Positions 35,181-47,119 of a stretch of 64,000 nt of DNA are shown here, one piece after another. The stretch is taken from contig CM074200.1 in assembly GCA_037179385.1 (NCBI GenBank), forward strand, positions 31,189,884 to 31,253,883, written 5' to 3'. The number at the start of each line of letters is the position of its first letter. Positions within the stretch are counted from its first letter, which is position 1. The translations under genes and the position numbers were made by a program. The notes below the pieces were generated by a model. It was not told the origin of the DNA and made no database searches. It worked only from the letters and a program-made list of their open reading frames with translations. Origin of the DNA: Holothuria scabra (Eukaryota > Echinodermata > Holothuroidea > Aspidochirotida > Holothuriidae).

Positions 35181-35610
35181 ATTTATTAACAAATTAATCT
35201 TCTTTGCAAGGGGTTCGTGTGCAGTGTTTGCTGCATAGTCATAATATACATAAATATTCATATTCGTAAGCTCCCATCTTATGCAACGTGTAATGGTACA
35301 AAGTCTACCTCCTTGTAGACAATTTGGCCGACCCACCTGCATTATAAGAAATTTATTCACAGCTTATACTTTACCATTACACAGTATTCAAATATTAACA
35401 ACTATTGCTCCTAAAATAACAAATTATCAGTATATACCTTTGGTGTGAACAAGTCAATATTGTCACATTCGTTTTCTATTGGGATTTTTTGGGGTATGTT
35501 CAATGTCACTATTTATGACCTTTAAGTACATCAAATTCAGCTGCTGATCTCTGAATGTAACAGATTCAACCATTGTATGCCTAATAATGAGACCACAATT
35601 GCGAAGACAG

Positions 35611-35665
35611 ATTCATTCATTCATTCATTCGTGCATTCATTCATTCATTCGTGCATTCGTTCATT
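35611..35665 (+). repeat. interrupted (ATTC)n array
   Basis: ATTCATTC runs punctuated by GTGCATTC; no LINE coding remnant was recognised beside it. Confidence 0.8.
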
Positions 35666-35930
35666 TGTCTCTCCATTGCGTACAATTTAACGAAATAGAA
35701 GAGTGTTTAGGCAACAAAAACAGACTTGACAAAGTAGCAGAAAGGAGTGATCTACGAAACCCTATTGGGCACATAAAAAGGATATTCTGAAATTTGCTAG
35801 GTTATTTTTACCTGGGGTTCTCGTGTGTTACAAGTACTTATTCCTCCAGCATACATATGCAAACAAACGCACAGACACAGACACACACATACTGACATAT
35901 TAGTTTATTTTAATCCTGGTTTACTTCCCC

Positions 35931-35968
35931 CTGATGATGACGACAACAACAGTAGTCGTCATCATCAG
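35931..35968. repeat. perfect 14-bp hairpin
   Basis: CTGATGATGACGAC (35931-35944) and its exact reverse complement (35955-35968) enclose a 10-nt loop. Confidence 0.8.
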
Positions 35969-36605
35969 GAACTGACCAAATATATTTGCCTCCTATAGAC
36001 TAATAGACTAGTGCTGCATTCACATTTTGTTCATATAATGTGAAACTTCACAAGATGCTTAAATTGCTGATGTCATGCACAGTACAAAGTCGACCTACCT
36101 GTAGATAATCTGGCCGATCCACCTGTTCTTTTGACAAATGTTCCCAGCATATTGTTAAATATTTCGATACAAACTCGATGGTTACACTTAAGTAGAAGTT
36201 GCCAGTGTATCACAAGTTTGGTGCAGGCAAATATGAAAATAAAATAGTCCTATAAAACACGTCATCTTCGAAATCTGAGAAGCCTCAACCCTGACACTGT
36301 AAACTCTCAGTGGTTCCCTGAAAAGAGGAAAAAAATGGAAATGGAGTTTTTGCTCGTACAGTTGTCCTCATGCTTCCGTTAGCACACAGAAAATAGGCTG
36401 GACGAATTAAAACTTACATTTCATCAGAGAGTTCAACTCCTTGATTTCATTGTGACGGAAATGAAAGCGCACCTCATCAACTCTGTGGTCTGGGGCCTTA
36501 CGGACACCACTTGTTTGTGAACATGAACGACTCGACAGAGAAGTGAAATATATGCTACTTCACCTATGTAACTAAGTATACGTAGCTTTTTTAGAGAGGT
36601 TAGGG

Positions 36606-36890
36606 TCAAAACATTACCTCTCTTCCTTCCTTTATCATTCTCCCAGTTAGCATGGTCTTAGGAGTACATGAAAATAATGGTCGGTTATTTTTAAATGCAA
36701 TACCGGGTATTGCATTACGGATGAAAGTTTGGTATAAAGTTCTCCAAAAATACTGTTTTGGTGTGCTGATGTTAAGAGCAACGTCAATCGGCATGTCTAA
36801 AAACCACACCAGAGTATTTCCCATCAAAATCATCCAAGTTTCTGGAAATTTCGCCAATTGCATGGCAACCATTACAATCGCTATTCCCAC
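36606..36890 (-). pseudogene. possible sugar-transporter (SLC2/GLUT-like) exon remnant
   Basis: After an acceptor-like TTTTTTTAGCAG the frame reads VGIAIVMVAMQLAKFPETWM, then ILMGNTLVWFL, PIDVALNISTP and FWRTLYQTFI. The order hydrophobic helix, ILMGR-like, then a P-x-x-x-x-x-x-x-S-P-like turn and L-Y-Q-x-F-I resembles the TM3-TM5 exon of sugar transporters, which usually read LGRFLVG, PMYLxEISP and GTLxQLFI. The key GR Arg is Asn here, and the PxYxxE and RG motifs are lost, so if homologous it is a decayed exon. No neighbouring exons were found. Coincidence is possible. Confidence 0.3.
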
Positions 36891-36899
36891 CTGCTAAAA

Positions 36900-37859
36900 A
36901 AAATATCTCCACTTCAGAATTTTTCCGGGGTCTTTGTACGTGTTCGGGGTCAATAGAGTGGAGATTCGTTAAACGGGGACCTCTTTTGGGAACAACTCAG
37001 GGTTAGAACCCCTGAGCAAGTTGGATGAGTGACATTGGAAACATTGACTGATTTAGAGGAGAGAGTTGTTGTTTGGACATTCACAGCTTAGGCTTAGTTT
37101 CATAGGCAATCTTCAGAGAATGATAAAGCATTTAACATCTTTTAAAGATGTTATTGCTGAGAGGAGCCACATAGGCTGCATAGTGTTTGACAAATCAAAT
37201 AAAGAGTTAATGACTCACTAAAACTCTAGATCATGTGCTATCAGACGATGTCGCTTTATTTACTTTTTTGGTTACTTTTTTATTTTTATTTGGGATACTT
37301 TTATAAAGAGGGCAATTTTGGTAAAATCAGGCCATACTTACGGTATTAAAGGAATTTGCCCAAAACTACAGCATGAACACTTTCATTTAATGATTAAATA
37401 TCCTTGCGCATTGTTTCTGATTTCAAATATTTCTCTTAAAATATCAGAAAAATACAGCAAACAGCATTGCTAATGTATGTAGGATAATGAATATTGAAAA
37501 CAAAATAAAAGAAAACTAGCCTCGCTAATCAGCCAAACAAATTTTATGATCGATACAATGGTTTCCAATTACATGTACATAGGCCTATTCACTGACAACA
37601 TCGGCAGGCTTTCGTATACTGTCATACCGATATGCTCTTCCATGCAGCGGAAAATAAAAGTGAATGTTAATACAATACTGCATGAATACATATTTGTAAT
37701 TTTAGGTGGGTAACTTTAGGTGGTAATATTTACTTGGGTGTAATTCTTGTGTTCGGATATTTTATGATGAACATATCAATTACCTCCAAATCAATTGCAA
37801 GTGCTCTTTCCCTGTTAATTCTAATGGATGTGAGGCTTTTTAGCCTCTGATTTGACATG
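36900..37859. other. intergenic sequence, nothing recognised
   Basis: AT-rich and without long open frames, microsatellites or recognised repeats. Confidence 0.5.
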
Positions 37860-38850
37860 GTGGTAAAACTCCATCAGATATGGGCTTAGTCACATGTATC
37901 GTTCTTGAGATATCGTGTTTACAAGTTTTGACCTTTTAACCCCTTACGACCCAAAATGACCTTTGAACTCCACCAAAATCGTTACGAATCGTGTACCCAA
38001 TGAGACCAACACACACCCGAAATATGAGCATGGTCACATGTACCGTTCTTGAGGCATCGTATTTACAAGGCTTTTACCTTTTGACCTCTCGTGACTTCAA
38101 ATGACCTTTGACCTCCATCCAAAAACAATGGGGATTATCTACCCAATACGGCCAACCCACATACCCAAATATGAGATTAGTCACACTTACTTTTCTTAAG
38201 ACACCATGTTTTCAAGCAATTTCTAGGGAATTTACCATTTGACCTCTCGTGACCCCAAATGCCCCTTGACTCCAAGAAAAAATGACCTTTGACCTCCAAG
38301 AAAACCGATATAGATCATCTACTTACTGTGGCCAACCCACACACGAAATAAAAGATTGTTCGCATGCACCGTGCTTGAAATATCATGTTTAAAAACGTTT
38401 CGACCTTTTGATCTCTTGTGACCCCAAATGAACATTGGCCTCCGCGAAAACCAATAGAGATCAGCTACGTAATCAGACCAACATACATCCCATACATGAG
38501 CATATTCACGTTTATCTTTCTTGAGACACTGCGTTTACAAGCAATTTCTAAGGAATTTTCCGTTTGACCTCTCATGACCTTACACAACCTTTGACCTCCG
38601 TGAAATTCAATAGAGATCATCTACCTAATATAGCCAACCAACAAACACCCGAAATATGAGCTTAGTCACATGTACCGGTCTTGAGATATCATTTTCACAA
38701 AGTTGTCAACCTTTGACCTCTCGTGACATCAAATAACCTTGACTTCCACCAAATACAGTAGTGATCACCTACTCAATATGGTTAATCCACACACCACACA
38801 CCAAATATGAGACTGGTCATACCTATTCTTCTTGAGATAACGTGTTAACA
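37860..38850 (+). repeat. tandem array, about seven units of 140-175 bp
   Basis: The phrase CTTGAGATATCGTGTTTACA recurs in diverged form near 37910, 38050, 38195, 38368, 38520, 38680 and 38834. Between copies each unit has TTTTGACCTCTCGTGACC, TGACCTTTGACCTCC and AACCCACACACGAAATATGAG. It is non-coding minisatellite or satellite-like sequence; the units are diverged from one another, so it is old. Confidence 0.88.
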
Positions 38851-39130
38851 AGCAAAAGCATCACACACACGCGACATCACCTTCGCATGGATTCCCTGAC
38901 TGCTTTTGGCAAGGAATCAAAAATCGAAGACCTTTGATTTCAAAAGTCAGAGAGCTTTTACTTTTGAATCTTTTGAACCAAAATCTCCACTAGATGTTTT
39001 TCCTTTAACGTGTTTTGTTGTGTTTTATCAACAAATCCTATTCTAAATTTCGATGGGGGGGGGGGGGGGGTAAGAGAGAGGGGAGGCACCTTAATTGTCA
39101 TGTATGATTTGAATTAATTTTCTCCAAGGA

Positions 39131-39320
39131 AGACTGCGTGTTTGGTCTAACGGTTGAGCATTCGCCTTTTCACGCGAAAGGCCCGGGTCGATTCCGCATA
39201 AGCAATGGAGTAGGGAAAACAAGCCAGGGAGCCACGACTGGAAAGAAGGCCGTGGCCGGCTCGACTTGAACCAATAGGTTGGAAACTGGGCGTATAACTC
39301 CATCTAACTAACTAACAATC
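39131..39320 (+). mobile_element. tRNA-derived SINE
   Basis: The head has a Pol III A box (TGGTCTAACGG, about 39143-39153) and B box (GGGTCGATTCC, about 39183-39193). The body, GTGGCCGGCTCGACTTGAAC and CCAATAGGTTGGAAACTG, is shared with the copies at 35040, 49520, 49950 and 56180. The tail is CTAACTAACTAAC. Confidence 0.8.
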
Positions 39321-39740
39321 CGAGGAAGACTTACTTTAGGGCACACTGGCAGGTCTTCTTTGAAAAAAGGATTAGGATTAAGAAAGGGTTTGAGCAAATA
39401 TTAGATTGCATACGGTTAAGAGAATAGAGGCGTTCACAATTTTGTGAAACGTGCATGAAATCGGACATATATTTCTCAAGAAAACAGCAAAATAAGTGCT
39501 TGACGAACGCAGGGTTTTTTACTTCCTCACATTGAAAAGGGATGTCCGTATGTATTCTTTGTTTTTCAGCCTGTCGTGTTGATCTCCGACTTTAATTGGG
39601 ATAGGGTCTCCCCGTGTTAATGTGAAGTTTGCAATTTACGTCTCTTGTTCAATCGCATTCCCATGGGATTGTTGAAGAGAAAACTGGTGGCGAACTTCAA
39701 AGAAAATTAAAAAACTGCCCATTATTAATCAGTAATGTTT

Positions 39741-40020
39741 TAGATTAGATTAGATTAAATAAGGATCAGAAAGGACAATGCCCTCATAAAAGATCCTGTA
39801 GACAAAATTACTAAACTCTACCAATGGCAGCAAAATGACAGTCCAGCCTATTCTTAAAGGCATTTACACTGCCAGCAGCAACTACATCCTCTGGCAACCC
39901 ATTCCACTCCTCCACCACCCTTTGAGAAAAGAAATATTTCCTAATATCCAACCTACAATGCCCCCTTTGATCCACCATATGTGATGATATGACATCAATA
40001 TGTACTTTCTTCAAGTTCAC
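39741..40020 (-). mobile_element. CR1-like LINE, 5'-truncated 3' end
   Basis: The minus-strand frame reads RGHCRLDIRKYFFSQRVVEE, then WNGLPEDVVAAGSVNAFKNR and LDCHF. These are the usual closing residues of CR1/Jockey-type ORF2 (RKYFFSxRVVxxWNxLP, VNxFKNRLD). A short 3' UTR ends in a TAATCTAATCTAATCTAA-type tail, characteristic of CR1-like 3' ends. Confidence 0.85.
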
Positions 40021-41250
40021 TAAGTGTTAAAAAAGTGACGTATGTACGGAAAACTGTTGATAACTTGAATATCACACATATGATTTCAAAATTTCACAAG
40101 ATTTATTAGAATAAGTATAGCCCGATACTTCAGAGATACTCATTAATCGAAGCCACAGCTTCGATTGTTGGAATTGCTCGTTCAGTCACGTGTTTTCGTG
40201 CCTTCGTAAGCGGTCGGTGCGGATGAATATTAAATCATGTTCCGTTTGGATTCATATTGCAATCCCGAGCTGTTCGTTCGTACAATGGAACAGCTGCGCA
40301 GTCATGTTAAGTTGTTCTGTAGGGGGATTTTCAACAAAGTTTAACTATTTCTATATAAGGGAATTTGCTCGAACAACTCCTGTATAGTAAGGTGGTAATG
40401 TGCAAATAAAGAAGTAGTTCCACATTCAAAGGTATTGTTCTGCATTGAAGGCTTCCTCTCTGGTTGAAAAAAGGTTTAAATATAGTTTGAAAACAATTTA
40501 TACCGTTCAGGGATTTCAAAATAAATTTCAAAGGTTGCATTTTCCAACATATGCCACTTTGTTTTGTCGGAACTGCTTCATCAAGCAACTTCGTCGAACG
40601 TACTCATTTCAATGTAAGCAAGTCCACTAACTTACGTTCATGCATAAACGCATATGCAGCTAGCTATATAGTGTACGTACTGTGTCGTTAACGTGATGGC
40701 GACAGTAACCAAGGCCAGGGAACGATCCACCAATTTTAAGGTATTCAATTTGTCGTTCATTTCATCACCCTGTATGGGTTGTTAATGGCTTCTCTATTGT
40801 ATTTTCAATGTTTGAAACAAAGGAAAAGACTGTCTACCCACGGTTGTCGTAGTTCTCAGGAAAGGACAAGCAATTCAAGAGCGCAGCCTTGAGGATCCTC
40901 AGACGGGACGACTAACTACATGCGCACACTCAACCCTGCACGTTTGACTCCACCAGGAGTGTTGTGCAGTATTTTTCCAGATCCAGATCCAGGACTAACG
41001 TTATGCATCGACGGTCGCGTAGTTGCTCCCAATACATTTGTATAGAAAGCAATTACGCGACTCTCCGTACATACTCTAGTCCTTTACTTTAGGCTTCACT
41101 GAGGACAAAAATTGTCGTAGTCTTACCCAAACACAGTTACGAAGGCCTAAAGCCAAACGTTGCAAAACAAAACAACTCTAACATTAACACTTAGTCGTGT
41201 CCTAGTGCAAAAGGTGCGCTCAGCGTATATAGGCCTAGACACTGCAGATA
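40021..41250. other. intergenic sequence, no confident gene
   Basis: No recognised protein. A short ATG-led frame at 40695-40739 (ATG, then TVTKARERSTNFK, then a weak AAG|GTATTC donor) could be a first exon but has no identified partner. Confidence 0.35.
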
Positions 41251-41496
41251 CAATCTTGGACAAAATAATTGGTTGGGACACCCTGCTCCCTCTTCTATTC
41301 CAGTGTTGGTTGACCACTGTTATGCAGTTCACGGCAAAGAAACATTCTTCTTGACACAACATTGGGAGGGGAAAAGGGGGTTGCATGTTAGGCTACTTCA
41401 GGCAGTTTCATGTTAGCCTACTTCAACTAAACTTTAGTACTTTACGGATAACATGTGAAGTGTTCCAACCGGCAACGGTCCAAGATTGTCCGAGAA
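41251..41496 (+). mobile_element. MITE with CAATCTTGGACAA ends, copy 1
   Basis: Left end ACAATCTTGGACAAAATAAT then TTGGGACAC; the right end is the inverted form, AGTGTTCCAAC ... CCAAGATTGT. Copy 2 lies at 46920-47116. Between them both have ACATTGGGAGGGG and CCTACTTCAACTAAA. Confidence 0.75.
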
Positions 41497-41678
41497 TTTC
41501 GCGAAGTCAGATAGGTGCGCTGCCACCAGTAAGAAGTTACGCTTTGCTTATGGTTATTTGGTTATTTTATGACAGGTAAATGATATGCTGGTCATTACAT
41601 GGAAGTATTTCCTGGACCGGATTTAGCTTGTGGAGCCCTGGACCCAGATTATTTTGGACCCTTTTCACAAATGTTGGG

Positions 41679-41786
41679 AGGGACTAGCCCTTGAACAGGG
41701 CTGTGTGTTTCGTTACATGGCCTAAGCTCATTACACTCCACATCACAGCCCTTGCCCCGCTAACACAGGGAATCCCATCACTAGGC
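41679..41786 (+). repeat. repeat arm, inverted partner at 46081-46190
   Basis: GGCTGTGTGTTTCGTTACAT, GGCCTAAGCTCATTACACTC and CAGGGAATCCCATCA recur in reverse complement at 46081-46190 with very few differences, so the duplication is recent. Confidence 0.8.
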
Positions 41787-41799
41787 GACTTTGGCCAGG

Positions 41800-44700
41800 G
41801 TCGTCATCTCTCACGTTCACAAATTCCAATGTTTTCTCACCAAATTTTACACAGATGACCTCTGGCACCGCATCCACCTTTCTGCATAAGCTGTTCACCC
41901 AGATTCGATGTTATAATGGTGTATTTTGCCTCGAAAAATTGAACGTAACACTAACTCAGTGCGCCATGTTTGCAAGCTTTCGAACGACTAAGTCAGTATA
42001 CACGCAGCTGTGTAGTTAATGAAGTCAATTGACCACTTCTCTAGCATTCCCGCCTTTTTTAGATCTGCGCAAATGAGATTTCGCGGAACTGTGACTGACA
42101 AGTGGTCTCCCCCTATATGTTGAATAATGTATAAGTAGGCGTATAAATGGCTACAATGACACGGCAAGTGGGTATTTTTTATCTTTCCTCCTCTTATAAA
42201 TCAAAGATTTATTAGTTTTTTCCAAACATATCATACAAAAATCTCCCGAAAAGAGGCAGTCCATTCTTATGTATCAAATAAGGACCTCAAACTTTGCGAG
42301 TACCTGACTCATTTAGCGATTCAAAGTGATGTTTTTCTATCACTGTTTGTAGATTACAGCATAGGCTTTCAGTCAATACTAAAATCACGTAGTTTAATTT
42401 ACGAATTTGTTTGTAAACACCGATAAACCCGGAGCAATATTTACTGTACAATATGTATGTGCGTGTAGTGTATACAATAAATGTATACACATACTGTACA
42501 GCACAACACAGCAGGCATAGTCACACACACGTAACGTTGCTTGATCATTGTAATTTGTAGTAACGTTAGTACTAACTAAGGCCAAAATTGTTCGAAAACC
42601 ATTTATTTCGTAGGTCATCATCACATTTACAATTGAGAATATTGGAGTAGCTTTCTTCATGAAGTTTAAGATGCATAAGTGCAGTTATATACAAGTCAAG
42701 CAATGAAGGACGTGAGATTTAATGTGGACAATACTAGTATTAGTATTATAGTAATGTACAGTGGCCTACTGTAAATTAGTTTTAGGCCCATATATCAATC
42801 ATGTTTTCAGTACCATTTCTCAGCTGCTAGGCTCCTGTAAGATTATATAAAGCAGACTAATTCTTAGATGAAATATATAGTTTAGCTTTAGGTTCCTCTT
42901 CAGTCTAGCTTATTAAACTGTAGGGTTTCTCTTTCACTGGTGCATGCTGCATGGAAAAGATATGGCCAGAAACTAAACCCTGTCTCCAAAAATGCTGTTT
43001 AATTGTATATTTTGTACATTTTGTTATGTACCGGTATTCAAGTCAAGCCATAATTAGAGCATCTCACTAATGCTGAGAGTATAAAATTAGTCGTGGACTT
43101 GAAAAAGGATTTCACATTGATACTTTTAGATATTTCTCAGCTTTCTTGCATGGGCATTGTAGTGACATGGTACCTCAGTCATCATTTTCACTTCTGTCAG
43201 GCCTGTGATTTGAGCCTGCAGGGAGTTTTGCAGGTCTCGGAGGCTGCAAGATCTCTTTGCAGAATTAATTAGTCAACTATTATTGGTGCATGCACACTGT
43301 GCACAGTTCATGTTGTGAGCCTAGTGTACTGATATACACATATTGTAGGTTAGTTGCATAGGACTCTTAATTCTGTTCACAAAAGTTCTGACATTAAATT
43401 TTCAATGTTTATGAAATACTGTACTGTATGTTTAGTACACTTGTACAGTGCTAGTCTATTGGCTATATTCATGTAATCTTAATTTCACCCAGTTTTAAAA
43501 TTACATGTTGTTTACAAACTGGAGATCAATTAAGATGTCTGTTGTGTATGCTACAGGTATGTGGGAACTTTCAGTGCTTCTGTCACTCAGTACTTCCACT
43601 GATTTGTTTTCTTTCAAACATACCTTTAAATTTTGTAACTTATTTTTCTCGTTCATGGATACTATATGGCAATTTTACAGCAAAAGTTTATGTGTTATAT
43701 TTGAAGAAACTTATTGCACAGAAGTGAAACATAGCCATTTGATGTAGGATACCATATGTTTCATGATTTTAAATACTGCATAGTACATGTCACTGAAATG
43801 TTTAGCCCATGCATGCATGCTCATTGCTCTGTGACGGTGTATTGTATGTAAACTGGTATCCATGCATGCAGGCTTGTGTACCAACTACCAAGAACAACAT
43901 AATGTTCCTTTAACTTTATTTACTCTGGCTTTAAGTCCCAAAAGCTGACCTCAACGTGGTGCTAGAGTGGCAACTACTGATTATCAGGAATAAGCTGTGT
44001 CTGTTGACTTAAACACACACGTCCATGTGCACACTATATGGTAGCCTGGCTGCTTTCTAAAATTATTTTTGTGCATGATCTTAAAGATATGAAAATTCTG
44101 TACATTCATGCCGGGACACTTTCAATTGTATCGTCAATGGACTGGCCAATTTTCTGATGTTCAGGAGGCTAACAAGCTTATTGGGCAACATATACATGTA
44201 CATGGTTTCAATTTCTGCATTATTCTTTATATTGATTACTTAGGACCTATCAACATACTTGTAATGATGATATGAGGTCTGCTGTCAGTGATACAAGTTA
44301 ATTATATAGGTTTCCATAGCATGCAGTCCAAAGTGCTGTACTTTCTTAAGACCATTTAGGAGCATGCATGATAAACTTGGGTAAGTGGGGTAGTACCACC
44401 TTCAAACTGCTACACAATATAATTCCCTTTCTTCCGACATTGCGGTGTCCGAGTCGGTCTAGTAGGGCCTGCAATTTATCATGCTCCTTGCATGTAAAGC
44501 ATTGCTTCCCTATGTAAATTGGCTGGAATTTACAAGTAAATGTAAATAATAATTAGCAAAGTAGGCTGGTGGGTATGCCTGGCTGGTATGGTATTCCCAT
44601 TCACACATCTCAAGTTTTTTTTTTTAAATTAACATTTGACTGGAGTGCCACAATTTTCAAGTAAGGTGATAAATTAACACTTAGGTTTAAACAAGTCTCA

Positions 44701-46080
44701 GCTGTCTTAGTTTTTTTCCTTTTCCTTTTTCCTTTTTATGCAAGCAGATACAATTTTGTGAGGTAGGCATACAGCAGTTTGTATTTGGCCCACTAGTTAC
44801 ATTATGACATGTGCACAGTATACACCCCACCACACTATATTATGCCCCTTCAAGTACACACTTTCTTGTTAAATTTGTATCTGGCATTGGTTCAAATATT
44901 TACGAAGTGGCATAGACCAAAACCAAAATCTGTCGATAAAACAGTACATTTCGAGCAAGGGAATGTTTCCAAACGTTGCTAACGTAAATGGCTTTAATTT
45001 AACGTTACATGTATACAGATGACCAGTAGTCAAGTGGTACCAATAGAAAGAAAACAAAATTTTTCTTCAATATAAGTAAAAACTGTGTAGTTTTAAGTAA
45101 CATATAAACAAATCTGGACAATTTTACGGAACATTGAAAACCCATTTTTGACGTTCCATAAATCGGCAAAAAATTCACACTTTTACTTATTCTCGTAACC
45201 AAAACTGTACTCAGGGAGTATTTTTGATATCTTCTCCAGTAGTTTTTATGGATTTGATAATTTATTATTCAGTAATTAATGAGATAATTGGCTTGTAAAA
45301 TCATAACTTTTAGCTTATTAGTATTCGCAGCCCTATGACGTCATGAAACGTCATGCATAAAATGTAAGAGAAGGAGGCTCTTTTCGAGCAGTTGCGATCA
45401 GACTGAAGTCTTCGGTCTTCGATCCTACTAAACCACACGCTGGCACGCCTGGCTATGCCTTGTGTACCCAGGCTTGCGCTGACACGCTGGATGTTAATGT
45501 AGTTAACGCTGATATTAATTTCATTAAATACTATACAGCTTGTAGAGCAGCGCGTGGAACTTGAGGCAGGGCGTACCAGTGGGTGCCAGCGCGCGGAATA
45601 GAAGGTCTCGTCGTCTTCGTGATATCCACTTTGGGGTCAAAGGTCATACCAGGGGTTTCCACTTATTCAAAAAGTTTTCACACTTAGAGAAATTTTGACA
45701 ACGTTTCAACAATTTCAAAAACACTTAGAAGCTTCAAATACTAACAAAAAAGAATTTTTCATATGGAATTTGCATTCATTAGGTGGAATGATCGTTAAAG
45801 TTATTGATTTGGTGAAATGGTTACAACGTTCTAGGAATGATTTTTGACTATTTGCAAATTCATGTAGAAACACTTATTGTACGATGGCTCGTTCAAACGA
45901 CAGAGTTTCTAACCAGAATCGAAGTGTCATTTTGCTGCAGCTGCATTTTGACCTCAGACTGTCCATGAAAGCCGATTTATTACTAACTTTTCGATTCAAA
46001 GTCACTTGCACATCATTTTGTGGTAATATAAGTTCGATGTGTGTAATATTTACCAGTTTAGAACATATTTTGTTCTGAAA
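41800..46080. other. 4.3 kb without recognised genes or repeats
   Basis: No exon, microsatellite or transposon end was identified. It is unusually poor in the repeats seen elsewhere and could be ordinary intergenic DNA or introns of an undetected gene. Confidence 0.4.
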
Positions 46081-46190
46081 GCCTAATGATGGGATTCCCT
46101 GTGTTAGCCGGGCAAGGGCTGTGATGTGGAGTGTAATGAGCTTAGGCCATGTAACGAAACACACAGCCCTGTTCAAGGGCTAGGAGGGAC
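46081..46190 (-). repeat. repeat arm, inverted partner at 41679-41786
   Basis: Reverse complement of 41679-41786; with it this forms a 4.3 kb-spaced inverted repeat. MITE copies of one family flank the pair at 41251 and 46920. Confidence 0.8.
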
Positions 46191-46919
46191 CTACATGAGA
46201 GGACCCTGGGACTAAGCCCAAGCAAATACCACCAAAAATGGTCTGAATACTTCAATTCTTCTGCCACATCCTTTCTTTTGAGCAAAGGGACATTAATGAT
46301 ATTGTCCCACTTGCTTTGCCTATTTTAATTCAGAGATATGGTTGTTTCCGGCCTACCTGCCACCTTGACGAGGTTGGGGATGAAGGCTTAGTTAAAACCA
46401 AGTCTACCATTGGTTTGGAAAGCAACTTTCAACTAAAAATGTTAAGAAACTGCTTCGGTTGAAAGAAGGCATAACAAATTTGTTACCAGTTGTAATACAA
46501 CATGAAAAATACAGCCTGAGGTGCAAAATTGGCTGCAAAATGTGTTCCAAACCAACCGTACCTAACAATCTACCAAAGTTATGAAAGAAAGTCTGGCTTG
46601 CAGAGTTACTTTAACAATCTTATGGTAGATCGTGGCCCCTTGTCAATAAATTTCTCGTCTCCAACTATCAGTTTGAAAAAGAATGACTCTTCTATCCAGG
46701 AAGAGAATTATTCCACCCGTTGCGATTGTTGATTTGTGCCTCTAAACAATGCATACTTTTGGTTTGTAATAAAATTTATCCTACGGTCGCCCTTAATTTG
46801 TTAAAAATCCTCAAGAGTATAGTTGGCTTCTGGAAAAGGTCTTAAACAACCTTAGCACACTCAAAAAATTAAACGTTTTTATTGAATTCGGTCTCAAAAA
46901 TGTATCTCTTGGGACCCAG

Positions 46920-47116
46920 ACAATCTTGGACAATAACTTGTTGGGACACCCTGCTCTCCCTTCCAATGTTGAACACTGTTATGCTGTTCTGGGCAAAGAG
47001 TCATGTTCTTCTTGACGCAACATTGGGAGGGGTAAAGGGAGTTTTATGTTGGCCTACTTCAACTAAAATTGACAAATAAAATGTAAAGTGTCCCAACAGT
47101 TTTGCCCAAGATTGTA
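46920..47116 (+). mobile_element. MITE with CAATCTTGGACAA ends, copy 2
   Basis: Ends ACAATCTTGGACAATAAC ... TTTTGCCCAAGATTGT; direct-orientation relative of 41251-41496. Confidence 0.75.
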
Positions 47117-47119
47117 GTC

